From: Saccharibacter sp. EH611 | GTDB taxonomy: Bacteria; Pseudomonadota; Alphaproteobacteria; Acetobacterales; Acetobacteraceae | Reading direction: 5' to 3' | Assembly (NCBI RefSeq): GCF_009834765.1 | Contig: NZ_WVHP01000001.1 | Coordinates: 273,572-337,571 of the forward strand | Length of the DNA stretch: 64,000 nucleotides | In this document: piece by piece, positions 7,349-17,308 of the stretch | How the letters are laid out: every line of letters begins with the position of its first letter | How positions within the stretch are numbered: position 1 is the stretch's first letter | Position numbers and translations under genes: made by a program | The notes under the pieces: model-generated | The model's database searches: none | Seen by the model: the letters and a program-made list of their open reading frames with translations, nothing else | What the model was told of the DNA's origin: nothing

Positions 7349-9223
7349 TCAGCCGGGCTGTGGCACCGGTAGGCCCCCCGCAGGAGCCCCACTTGAAGGC
7401 ACAGAAGGACGGCGACCATTATAAGTGCGTGTCTCTTCGTCGCGGTTTAATGGCTCACCACGGATGATTTTCCCGACTTCTTCTCCCGTGATGGTCTCAT
7501 ACTCCATCAAGGCATCCGTAATACGGTGCAACTCATCCAAATGAGACAAGATCAGCTGACGGCATTGCTCATAAGCCGTATCCGACAAACGACGCACTTC
7601 TTCATCAATCTGATGATGTGTCTCAGGGGAAACCATCCGCAAGTCGGCACAATCAATCATACCGATGCGGTCACTCATCCCAAAGCGCATCACCATATTA
7701 CGAGCAAGCTTTGTCAGAGATTGAATATCCCCCGCAGCCCCAGCACTCACTTGGTCATGCCCGTAAATGACATCTTCAGCGATACGTCCACCGACACTCA
7801 CAATAAGATCAGCCATGCAGCGTTGACGCTTATAAGAAATGTCATCCTTCTCCGGTAGGAAGAACGTCACACCCAAAGCCGGGCCACGCGGCAAGATCGT
7901 CACTTTATGAATGGGGACACTCCCCGGCGTATGATAGCCTGCCAAAGCATGCCCCGCTTCATGATAAGCTGTGGAACGCTTCTCTTCTTCTGTCATGACC
8001 ATGGAGCGGCGTTCTGCCCCCATCAGCACTTTATCGCGTGCTTCTTCAAAATGATCCATCGTGACAGAACGCGCATTTTGACGCGCAGCAAACAAAGCGG
8101 CCTCATTCACCAGATTGGCCAATTCAGCACCAGAGAAGCCCGGCGTTCCACGCGCAATAATGCGTGGATCCACATCAGATGAAAGCGGCACTTTCTTCAT
8201 ATGAACCTGAAGGATCTTCTCACGCCCATCCACATCGGGGTTAGAGACCACCACCTGACGGTCAAAACGACCGGGACGCAACAAGGCGGGATCAAGAACA
8301 TCAGGACGGTTTGTTGCCGCAATCAGGATCACACCCTCATTGCTCTCAAAGCCATCCATTTCGACCAGCATCTGATTAAGCGTTTGTTCGCGCTCATCAT
8401 TACCGCCGCCAATTCCTGAGCCACGGCTCCGCCCAACAGCATCAATCTCATCAATGAAGATAATGCATGGAGCAGACTTCTTACCTTGTTCGAACATGTC
8501 ACGGACACGCGATGCCCCGACACCTACGAACATTTCAACAAAGTCTGAACCAGAAACACTAAAGAAGGGTACATTCGCTTCACCCGCGACGGAACGTGCG
8601 AGCAAAGTCTTCCCCGTCCCCGGCGGGCCTGTCAGCAGCACCCCTTTGGGGATTTTCCCACCAAGCTTTGTGAATTTCTGAGGATTTTTAAGAAAATCCA
8701 CGATCTCCACAAGCTCTTCTTTCGCTTCCTCAACCCCAGCGACATCATCAAATGTCACACGGCCTTTTTGCTCCGTCATCATCTTGGCACGCGACTTCCC
8801 GAAGCCCATCGCACCACGACCTCCCGCAGCGCCATTTTGCATCTGTCGGAAAATCATAAAGCCAATCCCAAGGATCAGCAAAATAGGCAAATAAGCAGCA
8901 ACATAGCGGAGGAAAGGACTCTCATCGCTCTGTGGAGGCTGCGCCTTCACCTCAATCCCTGCCGACGTCAAACGTGGCACCAAAGAAGGATCCGGCGGAG
9001 CGTATGTCTCAAAAGACGTTCCGTTTGTCAGGACACCTGAGATGTTCTGATCACGGATCGCCACAGAACGCACGTCATGCTGGTCCACATCGTGGACAAA
9101 ATCAGAATAGGCAATCTGTTGGATCGCTTTATGGCTGCCACCGGGCTGAAACGCTGTCAGCACGACGATGACGGCCATGACGATCACCACCCAGATCGCG
9201 GCATTACGACCGATGTTGTTCAT
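7349..9223 (-). CDS. ftsH: ATP-dependent zinc metalloprotease FtsH
   Basis: Inner-membrane AAA+ protease of 624 residues that degrades unassembled membrane proteins and short-lived regulators. Two membrane segments (about residues 8-24 and 107-125) flank a periplasmic domain. The AAA module has Walker A GPPGTGKT (199-206), Walker [12 protein letters not shown] and the arginine-rich second region of homology ([20 protein letters not shown]). The zinc protease motif is HEAGH near residue 420. The C-terminal tail is Pro/Gly-rich. The start ATG follows GAGAGTAAG. It lies behind tilS, the classic tilS-ftsH order, with a 142-base gap that may hold a promoter. Confidence 0.97.
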   Translation of the reverse strand: MNNIGRNAAIWVVIVMAVIVVLTAFQPGGSHKAIQQIAYSDFVHDVDQHDVRSVAIRDQNISGVLTNGTSFETYAPPDPSLVPRLTSAGIEVKAQPPQSDESPFLRYVAAYLPILLILGIGFMIFRQMQNGAAGGRGAMGFGKSRAKMMTEQKGRVTFDDVAGVEEAKEELVEIVDFLKNPQKFTKLGGKIPKGVLLTGPPGTGKTLLARSVAGEANVPFFSVSGSDFVEMFVGVGASRVRDMFEQGKKSAPCIIFIDEIDAVGRSRGSGIGGGNDEREQTLNQMLVEMDGFESNEGVILIAATNRPDVLDPALLRPGRFDRQVVVSNPDVDGREKILQVHMKKVPLSSDVDPRIIARGTPGFSGAELANLVNEAALFAARQNARSVTMDHFEEARDKVLMGAERRSMVMTEEEKRSTAYHEAGHALAGYHTPGSVPIHKVTILPRGPALGVTFFLPEKDDISYKRQRCMADLIVSVGGRIAEDVIYGHDQVSAGAAGDIQSLTKLARNMVMRFGMSDRIGMIDCADLRMVSPETHHQIDEEVRRLSDTAYEQCRQLILSHLDELHRITDALMEYETITGEEVGKIIRGEPLNRDEETRTYNGRRPSVPSSGAPAGGLPVPQPG

Positions 9224-9365
9224 CTTACTCTCATGATTTCACGAAAGCCGGATGTCCGGCAATCCGTTCTCTTACAACTCATCTCTCTAAAGATAGGCAT
9301 TTCCTGCAATGATCCTACCCCTTTCATCAGAGAAAAGCGCTTTTATCGCCCTATGAGGGCCTGTT

Positions 9366-10661
9366 TTAACCAAAAGAACGCTCTCCCGTTGCCGGAACAC
9401 CGCTCTCCCACACAAAAGAACAGCGTGGTATACGACCATCAAGCCCACGTGCTTCTTCTGGGACAGCAATCACCTCTCCCTCACACCACAAGGCTGGAAC
9501 TGTTTGTAACACAGCAGCCGGCACTTCTCGCCCCTGTCGTAAAAAACATGTTGCTTTCCCTAAAGCAGCAATCTGGCAAGATATTTGATCAGGGCCCAGA
9601 TACCGCCACCGACCATCCCATCGCTGGCCCGTCTGAGCCGCTACGCCCGCAGCAATCCCGCGCCGCTCACGCAAAAGAACGATGTCCTGATGCGCCTCAC
9701 GCCATGTGACGCGCACACCACTAAGCGTTCCACAACCCTGTTGCCATAAACGCTGAACGGCTTCTCTATTGGCCTCATAAAGCCGTCCACCGATCAGTTT
9801 TATCAATCGCGCAAGACCATCCAACATACCGTCCTTATTCATCATCTCCCAAGCAGAGCGGTTGAGGGTCACCCAGCCTTCAGGATGCCAGACTGCCTGT
9901 TCTGCTAACCACTGAGACACCTGCTGGTCGCGCTTCTTTTGGTGAGCAAGCGCCTGACCATTCAACGCTGTCATCTCTTCGCGCTGGGACGACGTCATAT
10001 CTTGGCGTGTTTGCACACGACGATAATGGCGTTTGTGATTAGACGGGTCTTCGCACCAATTCACGCCGGCCGCTCGCAAGGTTGCTCGCAAACGTTCGGG
10101 CCTTACACTCAGAAGTGGCCGCACGACAGCGATCCGCTCTCGTACAGCTCGTGGTGCCATACCACACAGCCCAGCAAAACCACTCGCACGCTCCTGACGC
10201 ATCATCACCGTTTCTTCTTGATCCGCCGCATGATGAGCCACCAGCAAAACGCTTCCACCGGCCTGCACACAAGCGCTCTCCAGACATTGAAAGCGCGCTA
10301 TTCGCGCTCGTTCTTGCGTACTTCCAGTAGGAAGCGTTCTCAACGTAACAAGCTGTGATGGCACATCTAATGCAGCCAAGCGGGCGCAGGTTTGTTGTGC
10401 TTCAGCTTGAGATTCCGACCGCAAACCATGATCCACCACAAGAGCCATCACATAACGACGCCAACGACGTGCCATAACAGCCAACGCCATCGAGTCCGCT
10501 CCTCCTGACACAGCCAGCATAACGGGCGTTTCTGGACAGTCAGGCGGAAACGGCCCCAGCGGCTCAATGAGCGCTAAAAATTCGTTCTCACTGACAGGCT
10601 GCACGTGCACGGAAAACTTTTTCGGACGCTTTAACGCGCTCTGATGCATTAGGGAACTCAT
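9366..10661 (-). CDS. tilS: tRNA(Ile)-lysidine synthetase
   Basis: Essential tRNA-modifying enzyme that converts C34 of the CAU-anticodon isoleucine tRNA to lysidine, switching it from AUG to AUA reading. The PP-loop SGGADS is at about residues 52-57, followed by VVDHGLR and AHHAADQEET, all typical of TilS. The C-terminal half is poorly conserved, as usual. The longest frame overlaps the cpoB end by 74 bases. No start there has a good ribosome binding site, and a GTG near 10609, which would begin VQPVSENEF, would remove most of the overlap. The start is thus uncertain. It sits between cpoB and ftsH. Confidence 0.9.
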   Translation of the reverse strand: MSSLMHQSALKRPKKFSVHVQPVSENEFLALIEPLGPFPPDCPETPVMLAVSGGADSMALAVMARRWRRYVMALVVDHGLRSESQAEAQQTCARLAALDVPSQLVTLRTLPTGSTQERARIARFQCLESACVQAGGSVLLVAHHAADQEETVMMRQERASGFAGLCGMAPRAVRERIAVVRPLLSVRPERLRATLRAAGVNWCEDPSNHKRHYRRVQTRQDMTSSQREEMTALNGQALAHQKKRDQQVSQWLAEQAVWHPEGWVTLNRSAWEMMNKDGMLDGLARLIKLIGGRLYEANREAVQRLWQQGCGTLSGVRVTWREAHQDIVLLRERRGIAAGVAAQTGQRWDGRWRYLGPDQISCQIAALGKATCFLRQGREVPAAVLQTVPALWCEGEVIAVPEEARGLDGRIPRCSFVWESGVPATGERSFG

Positions 10662-11472
10662 GTTTCAGGCGTTGCAATGCTTCGCACGCTGAGTTCTTAT
10701 CCTTCAGCGCAAGCATCGCACCTGAAACACCTAACAAGGCTTCAGGAGCACGTTTAGACTGAGGATCTTTGCTGTACGTATCATAGTAAGCAAGTGCTGC
10801 TTTTTGATAGGCTTTTTTACCTGCAAGAGACTGCGCTAATAAAAATTGAGCTTCAGTCTTACCCCAGCTACTATGGGCTGTTTTTAGTGCTTGCCGCGCA
10901 AGTCGCTCCGCCTCATCATAATGATGGGCTTTGATCGCAAGAGCCGCATCATGAAGATTTTGCTTAGCCGTAGAAGGGTTATCTGATTTACGCTCCTCAT
11001 TTGCCGGTGCCGGAGCAGCCACGGAAGCCGCACGACGTGGAGCCGCCCCTTGTTGAGCAAACTGCATATCACTGAGCTGCTTGCTCGTATTCGCCTCATC
11101 TTGATGAACTTGGTTCGTGAGTTGATCAACATCACCACGCAAGGTTCTTACTTGTCCCTCTAACGCACTGACACGCTCCAATAAACGCGTCACAAGATCA
11201 CCGCCCGCTTTTTTCGTCACCTGCCCTTGGGAAGAGCCATTCCCTTCATCTGAAGCTGCAAGAGGTGGTGCCAAGCTTTCTCCACCTACGCTTTCACTCG
11301 CCGGCTCATCTCCCCCGCTATTTTGTTGGGCAAGATGTCTGTGCTGACGCATGATCGCTTCACGCGATAACCCATCATCATCAGCAAAAGCCACAGCACC
11401 CACCGTCGAACCACTAAAAACGACTGAAAGCACCGCCAAACGCAGCATAGAAGACGCAGCTACACGGGACAT
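10588..11472 (-). CDS. cpoB: Tol-Pal system periplasmic protein CpoB (YbgF)
   Basis: Periplasmic coordinator of outer-membrane constriction and peptidoglycan synthesis. The 294 residues comprise a signal peptide (MSRVAASSMLRLAVLSV...AFA), a low-complexity linker, a coiled coil around LLERVSALEGQVRTLRGD, and a C-terminal TPR domain (repeats starting near LHDAALAIKAHHYDEAE, QFLLAQSLAGKKAYQKA and ALLGVSGAMLALKD). I chose ATG 11472 because GAGGGA lies 7 bases upstream; the longer frame starts at a GTG before that site. It is the last gene of the tol-pal set and is followed by tilS. Confidence 0.92.
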   Translation of the reverse strand: MSRVAASSMLRLAVLSVVFSGSTVGAVAFADDDGLSREAIMRQHRHLAQQNSGGDEPASESVGGESLAPPLAASDEGNGSSQGQVTKKAGGDLVTRLLERVSALEGQVRTLRGDVDQLTNQVHQDEANTSKQLSDMQFAQQGAAPRRAASVAAPAPANEERKSDNPSTAKQNLHDAALAIKAHHYDEAERLARQALKTAHSSWGKTEAQFLLAQSLAGKKAYQKAALAYYDTYSKDPQSKRAPEALLGVSGAMLALKDKNSACEALQRLKHEFPNASERVKASEKVFRARAACQ

Positions 11473-11489
11473 GAACATTTCCCTCACAT

Positions 11490-11527
11490 AAAAAAGTCGG
11501 GTTAAGCAATAAGCTGCTCAACCCGAC
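11490..11527 (-). terminator. Terminator between pal and cpoB
   Basis: On the minus strand, GTCGGGTT and AGCA pair with their mirror arms across 11496-11527 (one mismatch), followed by six T. It lies between pal and cpoB, so it probably reduces rather than abolishes expression of the downstream genes. Confidence 0.8.
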
Positions 11528-11565
11528 CAATCAACCTTTACAGATGAGTATCAAAACTCATGCGC

Positions 11566-12057
11566 TTATCGTACGGACGTAATCGCGTTACGATTCTGTG
11601 CCCATGCGTCTTGGCTATCACCATCGACAGCAGGGCGATCCTTACCATAGGAAATAGTTGAGATACGCTGTGCGTTCACACCTTTGGACTCAAGATATTC
11701 ACGAGCAGCATTGGCACGGCGCTGACCCAGAGCAATATTATATTCCTCCGTCCCACGATCATCGCAGTTACCAGCGATCAGCACCTTAACTTGCGGATAA
11801 CGGGCCAGCCAAGCAGCCTGCTTATCCAATGTCACACGTGCTTCACCGCTGATCTGGTTTTGATCTAAAGCAAAGTACACACGGTCACCAGCGCTTGCAA
11901 CGAGATCTGCCTCACTACCAGGCACAGGGCCGGCATTATTCACCTGAGGAGCCACATCTTGGCCTGTCCCGCCAACATCATGCTTATCATGATCGCCACT
12001 GCATGCTGTCAAAGCTAAAGCAATACCCAATGCCGCGCATGTCTTAAAACTTTTCAT
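11566..12057 (-). CDS. pal: Peptidoglycan-associated lipoprotein
   Basis: Outer-membrane lipoprotein of 163 residues that binds peptidoglycan and TolB, linking the outer membrane to the cell wall during division. The N-terminus has a lipoprotein signal ending in the lipobox LTAC (Cys19). The C-terminal OmpA-like domain shows YFALDQNQISG, the NCDDRGTEEYNIALGQRRA motif and YGKDRP. The length is normal. It follows tolB by about 70 bases, and a terminator hairpin lies after its stop. Confidence 0.96.
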   Translation of the reverse strand: MKSFKTCAALGIALALTACSGDHDKHDVGGTGQDVAPQVNNAGPVPGSEADLVASAGDRVYFALDQNQISGEARVTLDKQAAWLARYPQVKVLIAGNCDDRGTEEYNIALGQRRANAAREYLESKGVNAQRISTISYGKDRPAVDGDSQDAWAQNRNAITSVR

Positions 12058-12128
12058 CTTAACCTCTACGATATTTATAAAATTCTAGAAAAACCTGCGC
12101 TTTATTTCCCTAAAACACAAGAACGAAC

Positions 12129-13484
12129 TCAACGCCGTTTTGGTGACCATGCTGGGTCAGAGGCACCCGTCGCCGTGGGTAAGATATGTTCATTAAACCC
12201 TGCAACATCAATAACCCCAATCGTCGATGTAAAGCCGGCACCTCCAGCACCCGCTTCACTCTGCCGACAAAAGGTCAACGCACGACCATTTGGCGCAAAA
12301 CTTGGGCTTTCCACCGTAAAGCCTTCTGTCAGGATACGCTCCCCAGTGCCATCAGGATTCATCACCCCAAGAGAGAAACGCCCTTGGTGAATACGCGTAA
12401 AAGCAATCACATCACCACGAGGAGACCAAACCGGAGACCCATAGTGCCCCGCCCCATAGGAAATACGACGCGCACCTTCACCTGAAGCGCTCATAACGTA
12501 GAGCTGCGGACTACCGCCACGGTCAGAGTTAAAGACAATTTGCTGACCATCTGGACTGTAGCACGGGCTTGTATCAATAACCCCCGGGGAGCTCGTTAAC
12601 CGACGCCGCTGCTGACTGGTCAAATCAACCTGGAAGAGATCAGCCCCACCATCTGAGGTCGTCGCTGACAAAATAATCGCCTTGCCATGAGGCGCAAAAC
12701 GCGGGGCAAACGAAATCCCCTCAAACGCCCCTAACATGCGCTGACGGCCAGAGTTAATATCGTACGTATACACACGAGGGCGGTCTTGCGCATAAGAGAG
12801 GAACGCAATTTCCTCACTCACAGGGCTAAAACGCGGCTCCAACGTCAACCAGCGCCCATCAGTCAACATATGAGGGTTCATCCCGTCTTGGTCCATAATG
12901 GCAAGACGGGTAGTCTGGCGCCGCCGTGGCCCCGTACGCGCGACGTAGGCGATCCGTGTGTCGAAATAGCCTTCTTCACCCATCAAGCGCTGATAAATAA
13001 CATCAGCAATGATATGGGCAATCCGGCGCCAATCCGCGACTGGAGCCGTATAAGCCGTCCCTTGGATTTGCTGCCCAACCAACACGTCCCAAAGACGCAT
13101 TTCAACACGAAGCTGCCCGCTTTCAACCACGGTACCAGCTACCGCAGCCCGCGCTCCACGCGCTTTTAAAGCTCTAAAGTCAGGCTGAACATTGGGAGGC
13201 ACCTCGCCCGGTAAGATCTGAAACAGACCTGTATTGCCCAAGTCTGCAGCAATCACGCTCGCAATACGCTGCCCCACGCCCGGCCCAAAGTCAGGCACAA
13301 TGATGGGGATGGGGGCTTGATGCGCATTAGCGACCGTAATTTCAGGGCTTGAGGCACCGTTTCCTTGGGCCAAAGCGCGCAATGGGGAAGCGATAACGCC
13401 GCCCGCCGCTAAGCCACCCAATAAAGAACGCCGTGAAAAATGAGCCTTAAGCGCTTCAGCTTCCTTGTTAGAAAAAAAGGACAT
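12129..13484 (-). CDS. tolB: TolB with a twin-arginine-like leader
   Basis: Periplasmic beta-propeller protein of the Tol-Pal machine, 451 residues. The N-terminal domain contains VTVANAHQAPIPIIVPDFG-type sequence, and the propeller carries repeated WD40-like blades such as PRFSPVSEEIAFLSY, FAPRFAPHGKAIILS, SPCYSPDGQQIVFNSDRGG and PVWSPRGDVIAFTR. The leader has Arg-Arg at residues 18-19 (SRRSLLGGLAAGG) and a cleavage site near ALA at 39, so export by the Tat route is possible. E. coli TolB uses Sec. AGAGG precedes the ATG. It follows tolA by 20 bases. Confidence 0.95.
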   Translation of the reverse strand: MSFFSNKEAEALKAHFSRRSLLGGLAAGGVIASPLRALAQGNGASSPEITVANAHQAPIPIIVPDFGPGVGQRIASVIAADLGNTGLFQILPGEVPPNVQPDFRALKARGARAAVAGTVVESGQLRVEMRLWDVLVGQQIQGTAYTAPVADWRRIAHIIADVIYQRLMGEEGYFDTRIAYVARTGPRRRQTTRLAIMDQDGMNPHMLTDGRWLTLEPRFSPVSEEIAFLSYAQDRPRVYTYDINSGRQRMLGAFEGISFAPRFAPHGKAIILSATTSDGGADLFQVDLTSQQRRRLTSSPGVIDTSPCYSPDGQQIVFNSDRGGSPQLYVMSASGEGARRISYGAGHYGSPVWSPRGDVIAFTRIHQGRFSLGVMNPDGTGERILTEGFTVESPSFAPNGRALTFCRQSEAGAGGAGFTSTIGVIDVAGFNEHILPTATGASDPAWSPKRR

Positions 13485-13504
13485 GTGCAGATACCTCTTG
13501 AAAA

Positions 13505-14518
13505 TCAGGGCTTGAAGACAAAACGAAATTGCCGCCTTTGCCCCAACATACGGGACGGAATAGGCAAACGTGCACAGACGGGGCTCAAGACAGCCGCACG
13601 AGCCCGTTCTGCCTGAACGCGATAAGACGGGTCTGCCGCCATCCGCGTGGCCGTCTCTGGCGCAAAGGAAACGAGATGCGCCTCACCCGCTCCATCAACA
13701 GTCACAATAAGATGCGCCTCAAAATGCGCATAATTCCGCGCCGCTGTATCTTCTTGATAACAACGCTGCACGGAGCTTCCAATAGCGTTTTGCTCACCAC
13801 TGGTCAGCGCACGTGTATCCCCATCAGGACGCCCCCCTCCCAAACGCGACCCACCTTGTTGAGGATTAGCCTGCGCGCGCGGTGGGTGATCTTGCTTCTG
13901 CTCGGTACGGAAGCTCTCCAATGTCGCAAGGAGAGAATGACTATCAGCTTGATGCTTCGGCGCCTCGTGGGTTTGATGCGTTTGCGAGGATTGTGGTTTG
14001 GCGGGCGGTTTTTCAACCTGATGCTCCGCTGCCTTAATCTGCGCAGGTTTTGCCTGCATCTTATGAACCGGCTTTGGCTTTTCGCTCACCTCCCCCTTTT
14101 CACTTGGTGGCGCTTTTTGCTGAACCGGCGTTAAAGCCTGTTTAGGTGTTGGCTCTGGCGACGCTTGCGCTTCTGGCGGAGGAGCAGGAACAGGAGGTGT
14201 TGGCTCAGGTGGGGCAGGCTTTGGTGGCTCGGGCGTTGGAGGCGCTTTGACCTCTGTCGGCGATGGAGGTGCCGGCACTTGCGCCTTTTGAGAGGCGCGT
14301 GCCGACACGCTGGAAGACGGTGTTGCTTCATACACCATCTCAACCGGCTGTTCTGGCTTTGGCTCAGGCAACGGAGGAGAGTTCCAGTGCCAAAGAAGCA
14401 GAAACAACCCACCCCCATGAATGAGAGAAGAAAGGATGACACAGCCCCAGACCGCGCTGCCCTCGTCACGAGGAAGCCGAACCGAAGATGTCTTTGCTGA
14501 CAGAGGAGAAGACGCCAC
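13505..14518 (-). CDS. tolA: TolA
   Basis: Inner-membrane protein of 337 residues spanning the periplasm and energised by TolQR. It has one N-terminal membrane segment (about residues 25-42, VILSSLIHGGGLFLLLW) and a long Pro/Ala/Lys-rich middle (about 55-200). A globular TonB/TolA-type C-terminus holds SVQRCYQEDTAARNYAHFEAHLIVTV-like sequence and ends RRQFRFVFKP. The start is a GTG preceded by AAGGAGG at 8 bases. The Pro-rich middle differs from the Ala/Lys helical middle of E. coli TolA but is common in alphaproteobacteria. Identity rests on context as well as the C-terminus. Confidence 0.92.
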   Translation of the reverse strand: MASSPLSAKTSSVRLPRDEGSAVWGCVILSSLIHGGGLFLLLWHWNSPPLPEPKPEQPVEMVYEATPSSSVSARASQKAQVPAPPSPTEVKAPPTPEPPKPAPPEPTPPVPAPPPEAQASPEPTPKQALTPVQQKAPPSEKGEVSEKPKPVHKMQAKPAQIKAAEHQVEKPPAKPQSSQTHQTHEAPKHQADSHSLLATLESFRTEQKQDHPPRAQANPQQGGSRLGGGRPDGDTRALTSGEQNAIGSSVQRCYQEDTAARNYAHFEAHLIVTVDGAGEAHLVSFAPETATRMAADPSYRVQAERARAAVLSPVCARLPIPSRMLGQRRQFRFVFKP

Positions 14519-14531
14519 GAGGGAGACCTCC

Positions 14532-14969
14532 TTACGGACTGCTCTGGGGTTGTTGGGCTAAAAGCGCGACATGATTAAAGCCACCTGCCGTAATTTGCCC
14601 CATCAGCTGCATGACCTGCCCATAATCAATTTTGGAATCAGCACGGACAAACACACGCCGTCCCGTTTCATTGCCCGCCAGCTGACGCAAACGACCCAGT
14701 AATGCATCACGGCTGACAGCATCATCACCCAGATACAGCCCGCCATCACTTTTGAGTGATACGGTAATCGGGCGATTATCGCTATTAACTGGCGATGCCG
14801 TCGTTTTAGGCAAATCAACATTCACACCGCTGCTCATCATCGGAGCTGTCACCATAAAGATGATAAGCAGCACCAACATGACATCCACCAGCGGTGTTAC
14901 GTTAATATCAGATGCTGGGCGATGGCGAGCTGTCCGCCTCAAGCCTCTTCTTCCTGAAGAAATGACCAT
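14532..14969 (-). CDS. tolR: TolR
   Basis: ExbD/TolR-family partner of TolQ, 145 residues from the chosen ATG ([10 protein letters not shown]). It has one membrane helix with the key acidic residue in [20 protein letters not shown], which takes part in proton-driven movement, and a periplasmic domain. The start lies 4 bases after the tolQ stop with GAGAAAGG upstream. The longer frame starting at 15026 would run into tolQ. TolR rather than ExbD is inferred from the tolQ-tolR-tolA-tolB-pal order. Confidence 0.94.
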   Translation of the reverse strand: MVISSGRRGLRRTARHRPASDINVTPLVDVMLVLLIIFMVTAPMMSSGVNVDLPKTTASPVNSDNRPITVSLKSDGGLYLGDDAVSRDALLGRLRQLAGNETGRRVFVRADSKIDYGQVMQLMGQITAGGFNHVALLAQQPQSSP

Positions 14970-14973
14970 GGTT

Positions 14974-15705
14974 TCAGCCTTTCTCGGTATGTCGCTCTTC
15001 AGATTGACGAGACAAAATTGCCGCAAACTCTGTCCCGAAAGCTTCCATGCGGTCAGAGAAATTATCTAACGCACGGCTAATCAAGTTATAGGCAATATAA
15101 GCAGGAATAGCGGTAATCAAACCAATCGCCGTTGCAAAGAGAGCCTCAGAAATACCCGGTGCGACAACAGAGAGATTCGTATTATGCATCGCAGCAATAG
15201 ATGCGAAGGCATGCATAATGCCCCACACCGTACCAAACAATCCTACGAAAGGAGCGACCGGCCCAATCGTCGCCAACAACACCACAAAACGACTTAAACG
15301 GTCGCTCTCACGCCCGATGGTAATCCCAATAGCCCGATCAATACGCTCTTGCGTGCCACCACGGAGGATATCAATCCCTGTAATACGGGATGAACGGCGC
15401 CATTCTCCCATAGCCGCCCCAAAAACAGCCGCTAATGGATGGACAGGACGCGCTCCTTCGCGATCGTACAGCTCATCAAGTGAACCACCTGACCAAAAAC
15501 GATCCTCAAACGCATTCGCTTCTTTTTTGATGCGATGCAGCAGCAGAATTTTTTCGATAATAATGGCCCAAACCAACACGCTACACAGAACCAAACCTAT
15601 CATGACGAGTTGCACGACAAAGGATGCGTGCAAAAACAGATGCACCGGCGATAATCCCGTTGCACCAACAGCGCCCAGAGCACTTGATGTCACACCTTGA
15701 TCCAC
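14974..15705 (-). CDS. tolQ: TolQ
   Basis: MotA/TolQ/ExbB proton-channel protein, about 243 residues. It has three membrane segments: [20 protein letters not shown] near the N-terminus, [19 protein letters not shown], and [19 protein letters not shown]. The family signature [20 protein letters not shown] is present. I take the GTG at 15705 as the start because AGGAG lies 8 bases before it; the longest frame begins 14 codons upstream at a TTG with no good site. TolQ and TolR harvest the proton gradient to drive TolA. Confidence 0.94.
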   Translation of the reverse strand: MDQGVTSSALGAVGATGLSPVHLFLHASFVVQLVMIGLVLCSVLVWAIIIEKILLLHRIKKEANAFEDRFWSGGSLDELYDREGARPVHPLAAVFGAAMGEWRRSSRITGIDILRGGTQERIDRAIGITIGRESDRLSRFVVLLATIGPVAPFVGLFGTVWGIMHAFASIAAMHNTNLSVVAPGISEALFATAIGLITAIPAYIAYNLISRALDNFSDRMEAFGTEFAAILSRQSEERHTEKG

Positions 15706-15843
15706 TCTGCTCTCTCCTGCTTCCGTTACAGCTTTGTTTCTTTGCAAGCATCACTCAACAACGTCATAGAGTGTCGCGTTTCGTACCCTCCTTCATGACA
15801 TCCTAGAGCCAATGACGAAAGCCTGTTTTTTCTAACGGTTTAG

Positions 15844-16272
15844 TCAGGGAGAGACGTTTTCCTGCAATGCGGAAAGACAATCATAATAATGTGGCGGAAT
15901 ACGGACAGGACTCATCCGTTCCATGTCCAGACAACCGAGTTCCACAGTCAAAGACACAGCATGCTGATGATCGCGCGAGAGATTGTAAATCTTCTGCGCT
16001 AACACCAGCCGCACACCCGTATTTTTCAATAAAATAGTCTCGACAGAGAGTACGTCATCAAGGCGCAAAGGGGCATGATAGTGCGCTTCTAAACGCCGCA
16101 CAACAAAGCCAATCCCTTCTTGTTGAGCGAGCGCACCGACTTCCATCCCTAAAGATCGCAAAGCCTCTGCCCGTCCGCGTTCAGCAAAACCAAGATACCG
16201 CGCGTGATAGACAATCCCACCCGCATCCGTATCTTCATAATACACACGAAACTGCGATGTATGTGCCGCCAT
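15844..16272 (-). CDS. ybgC: YbgC-type acyl-CoA thioesterase
   Basis: A 142-residue hot-dog-fold thioesterase of the tol-pal cluster, thought to act on acyl-CoA in phospholipid metabolism at the inner membrane. The active-site motif YYEDTDAGGIVYHARYLGF is visible at residues 10-28, with Asp in TDAGG as the catalytic residue. The start ATG follows a G-rich site. It sits 10 bases behind ruvB and 138 bases before tolQ, matching the common ruvB-ybgC-tolQ order. Confidence 0.94.
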   Translation of the reverse strand: MAAHTSQFRVYYEDTDAGGIVYHARYLGFAERGRAEALRSLGMEVGALAQQEGIGFVVRRLEAHYHAPLRLDDVLSVETILLKNTGVRLVLAQKIYNLSRDHQHAVSLTVELGCLDMERMSPVRIPPHYYDCLSALQENVSP

Positions 16273-16282
16273 AATGCCCCCC

Positions 16283-17308
16283 CTAGAACAATGTTGGAGA
16301 CTGCGTATGCGAGGGAGGGGTTAGCCCTAAATAACGCCAGCCCGGATCACCCAGCATACGGCCTCGTGATGTTCGTAAAATCAGCCCTTCTTGGATCAAA
16401 TAAGGCTCAATGACATCTTCGAGGGTATCACGTGCCTCCGCTAAAGCGGCAGCCAATGTCTCCACACCAACAGGCCCGCCGCGATGATGGTCTGCGATGC
16501 GACGAAGATAGCGACGATCCATGGCATCTAAACCATGCGAATCGACTTCCAATCGTGATAAGGCCGCATCAGCCAAACGCTGGTCAATCTTCTCCTTCTT
16601 CGCCACAAGGGCAAAGTCACGCACGCGACGCAAAAGGCGCCCGGCAATACGCGGCGTACCGCGTGAACGTTGCGCAATTTCCTGCGCGCCATCTTCTGTC
16701 AGCTGAACGCCCAGCTTCTTTGCTCCACGTGTAACAATCTGACGCAGCTCATCGGGTGTATAAAAGACTAACCGTAGCGGAATCCCAAAACGATCCCGCA
16801 AGGGGGTGGCCAACAAGCCAGAACGAGTCGTCGCAGCCACGAGCGTGAAGGGAGCCAAATCAATCCGCACAGAGCGCGCAGCGGGCCCTTCACCAATGAC
16901 GAGATCAAGCTGGAAGTCTTCCATCGCAGGATAGAGTACTTCCTCAATCGCTGGTTGAAGACGGTGAATCTCATCAATAAACAACACATCACGTGGCTGA
17001 AGATTGGTAAGGATGGCCGCTAAGTCACCAGAGCGTTGGATAACAGGGCCTGATGTTGCCCGGAAGCCAACCCCAAGCTCTTTTGAGACAATCTGCGCTA
17101 ACGTCGTCTTCCCAAGCCCGGGCGGCCCATGCAGCAGGACATGATCTAAGGCTTCCGAACGCGCTTTAGCCGCTTCAATAAAAACAGAGAGATTTTCGCG
17201 ACTTGCTTTCTGACCTGTAAAATCGGCCAAACTCTGAGGGCGCAGCCCCACATCCGCTGCATCTTCAGGATAACGGCTTGCGTCCGTTTCCTGTGCTTTA
17301 TCCATCAT
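16283..17308 (-). CDS. ruvB: Holliday junction ATP-dependent DNA helicase RuvB
   Basis: AAA+ motor (341 residues) that, with RuvA, drives branch migration of Holliday junctions in recombinational repair. Visible signatures are [12 protein letters not shown], Walker [10 protein letters not shown], Walker [11 protein letters not shown], sensor [17 protein letters not shown], and a C-terminal winged helix ending [19 protein letters not shown] place the start at ATG 17308, with AAGGAG 8 bases upstream. A GTG one codon earlier overlaps the ruvA stop and is equally usable. Confidence 0.97.
   Translation of the reverse strand: MMDKAQETDASRYPEDAADVGLRPQSLADFTGQKASRENLSVFIEAAKARSEALDHVLLHGPPGLGKTTLAQIVSKELGVGFRATSGPVIQRSGDLAAILTNLQPRDVLFIDEIHRLQPAIEEVLYPAMEDFQLDLVIGEGPAARSVRIDLAPFTLVAATTRSGLLATPLRDRFGIPLRLVFYTPDELRQIVTRGAKKLGVQLTEDGAQEIAQRSRGTPRIAGRLLRRVRDFALVAKKEKIDQRLADAALSRLEVDSHGLDAMDRRYLRRIADHHRGGPVGVETLAAALAEARDTLEDVIEPYLIQEGLILRTSRGRMLGDPGWRYLGLTPPSHTQSPTLF

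Noticed and set aside
9077..9709. Open frame of 210 codons opposite ftsH and tilS
   Set aside because: It is antisense to two well-supported genes, has no ribosome site and shows no family resemblance.
13529..14134. Open frame of 201 codons opposite tolA
   Set aside because: It is a shadow of the repetitive Pro/Lys-rich tolA region. Its Arg/Leu-rich translation has no motif.
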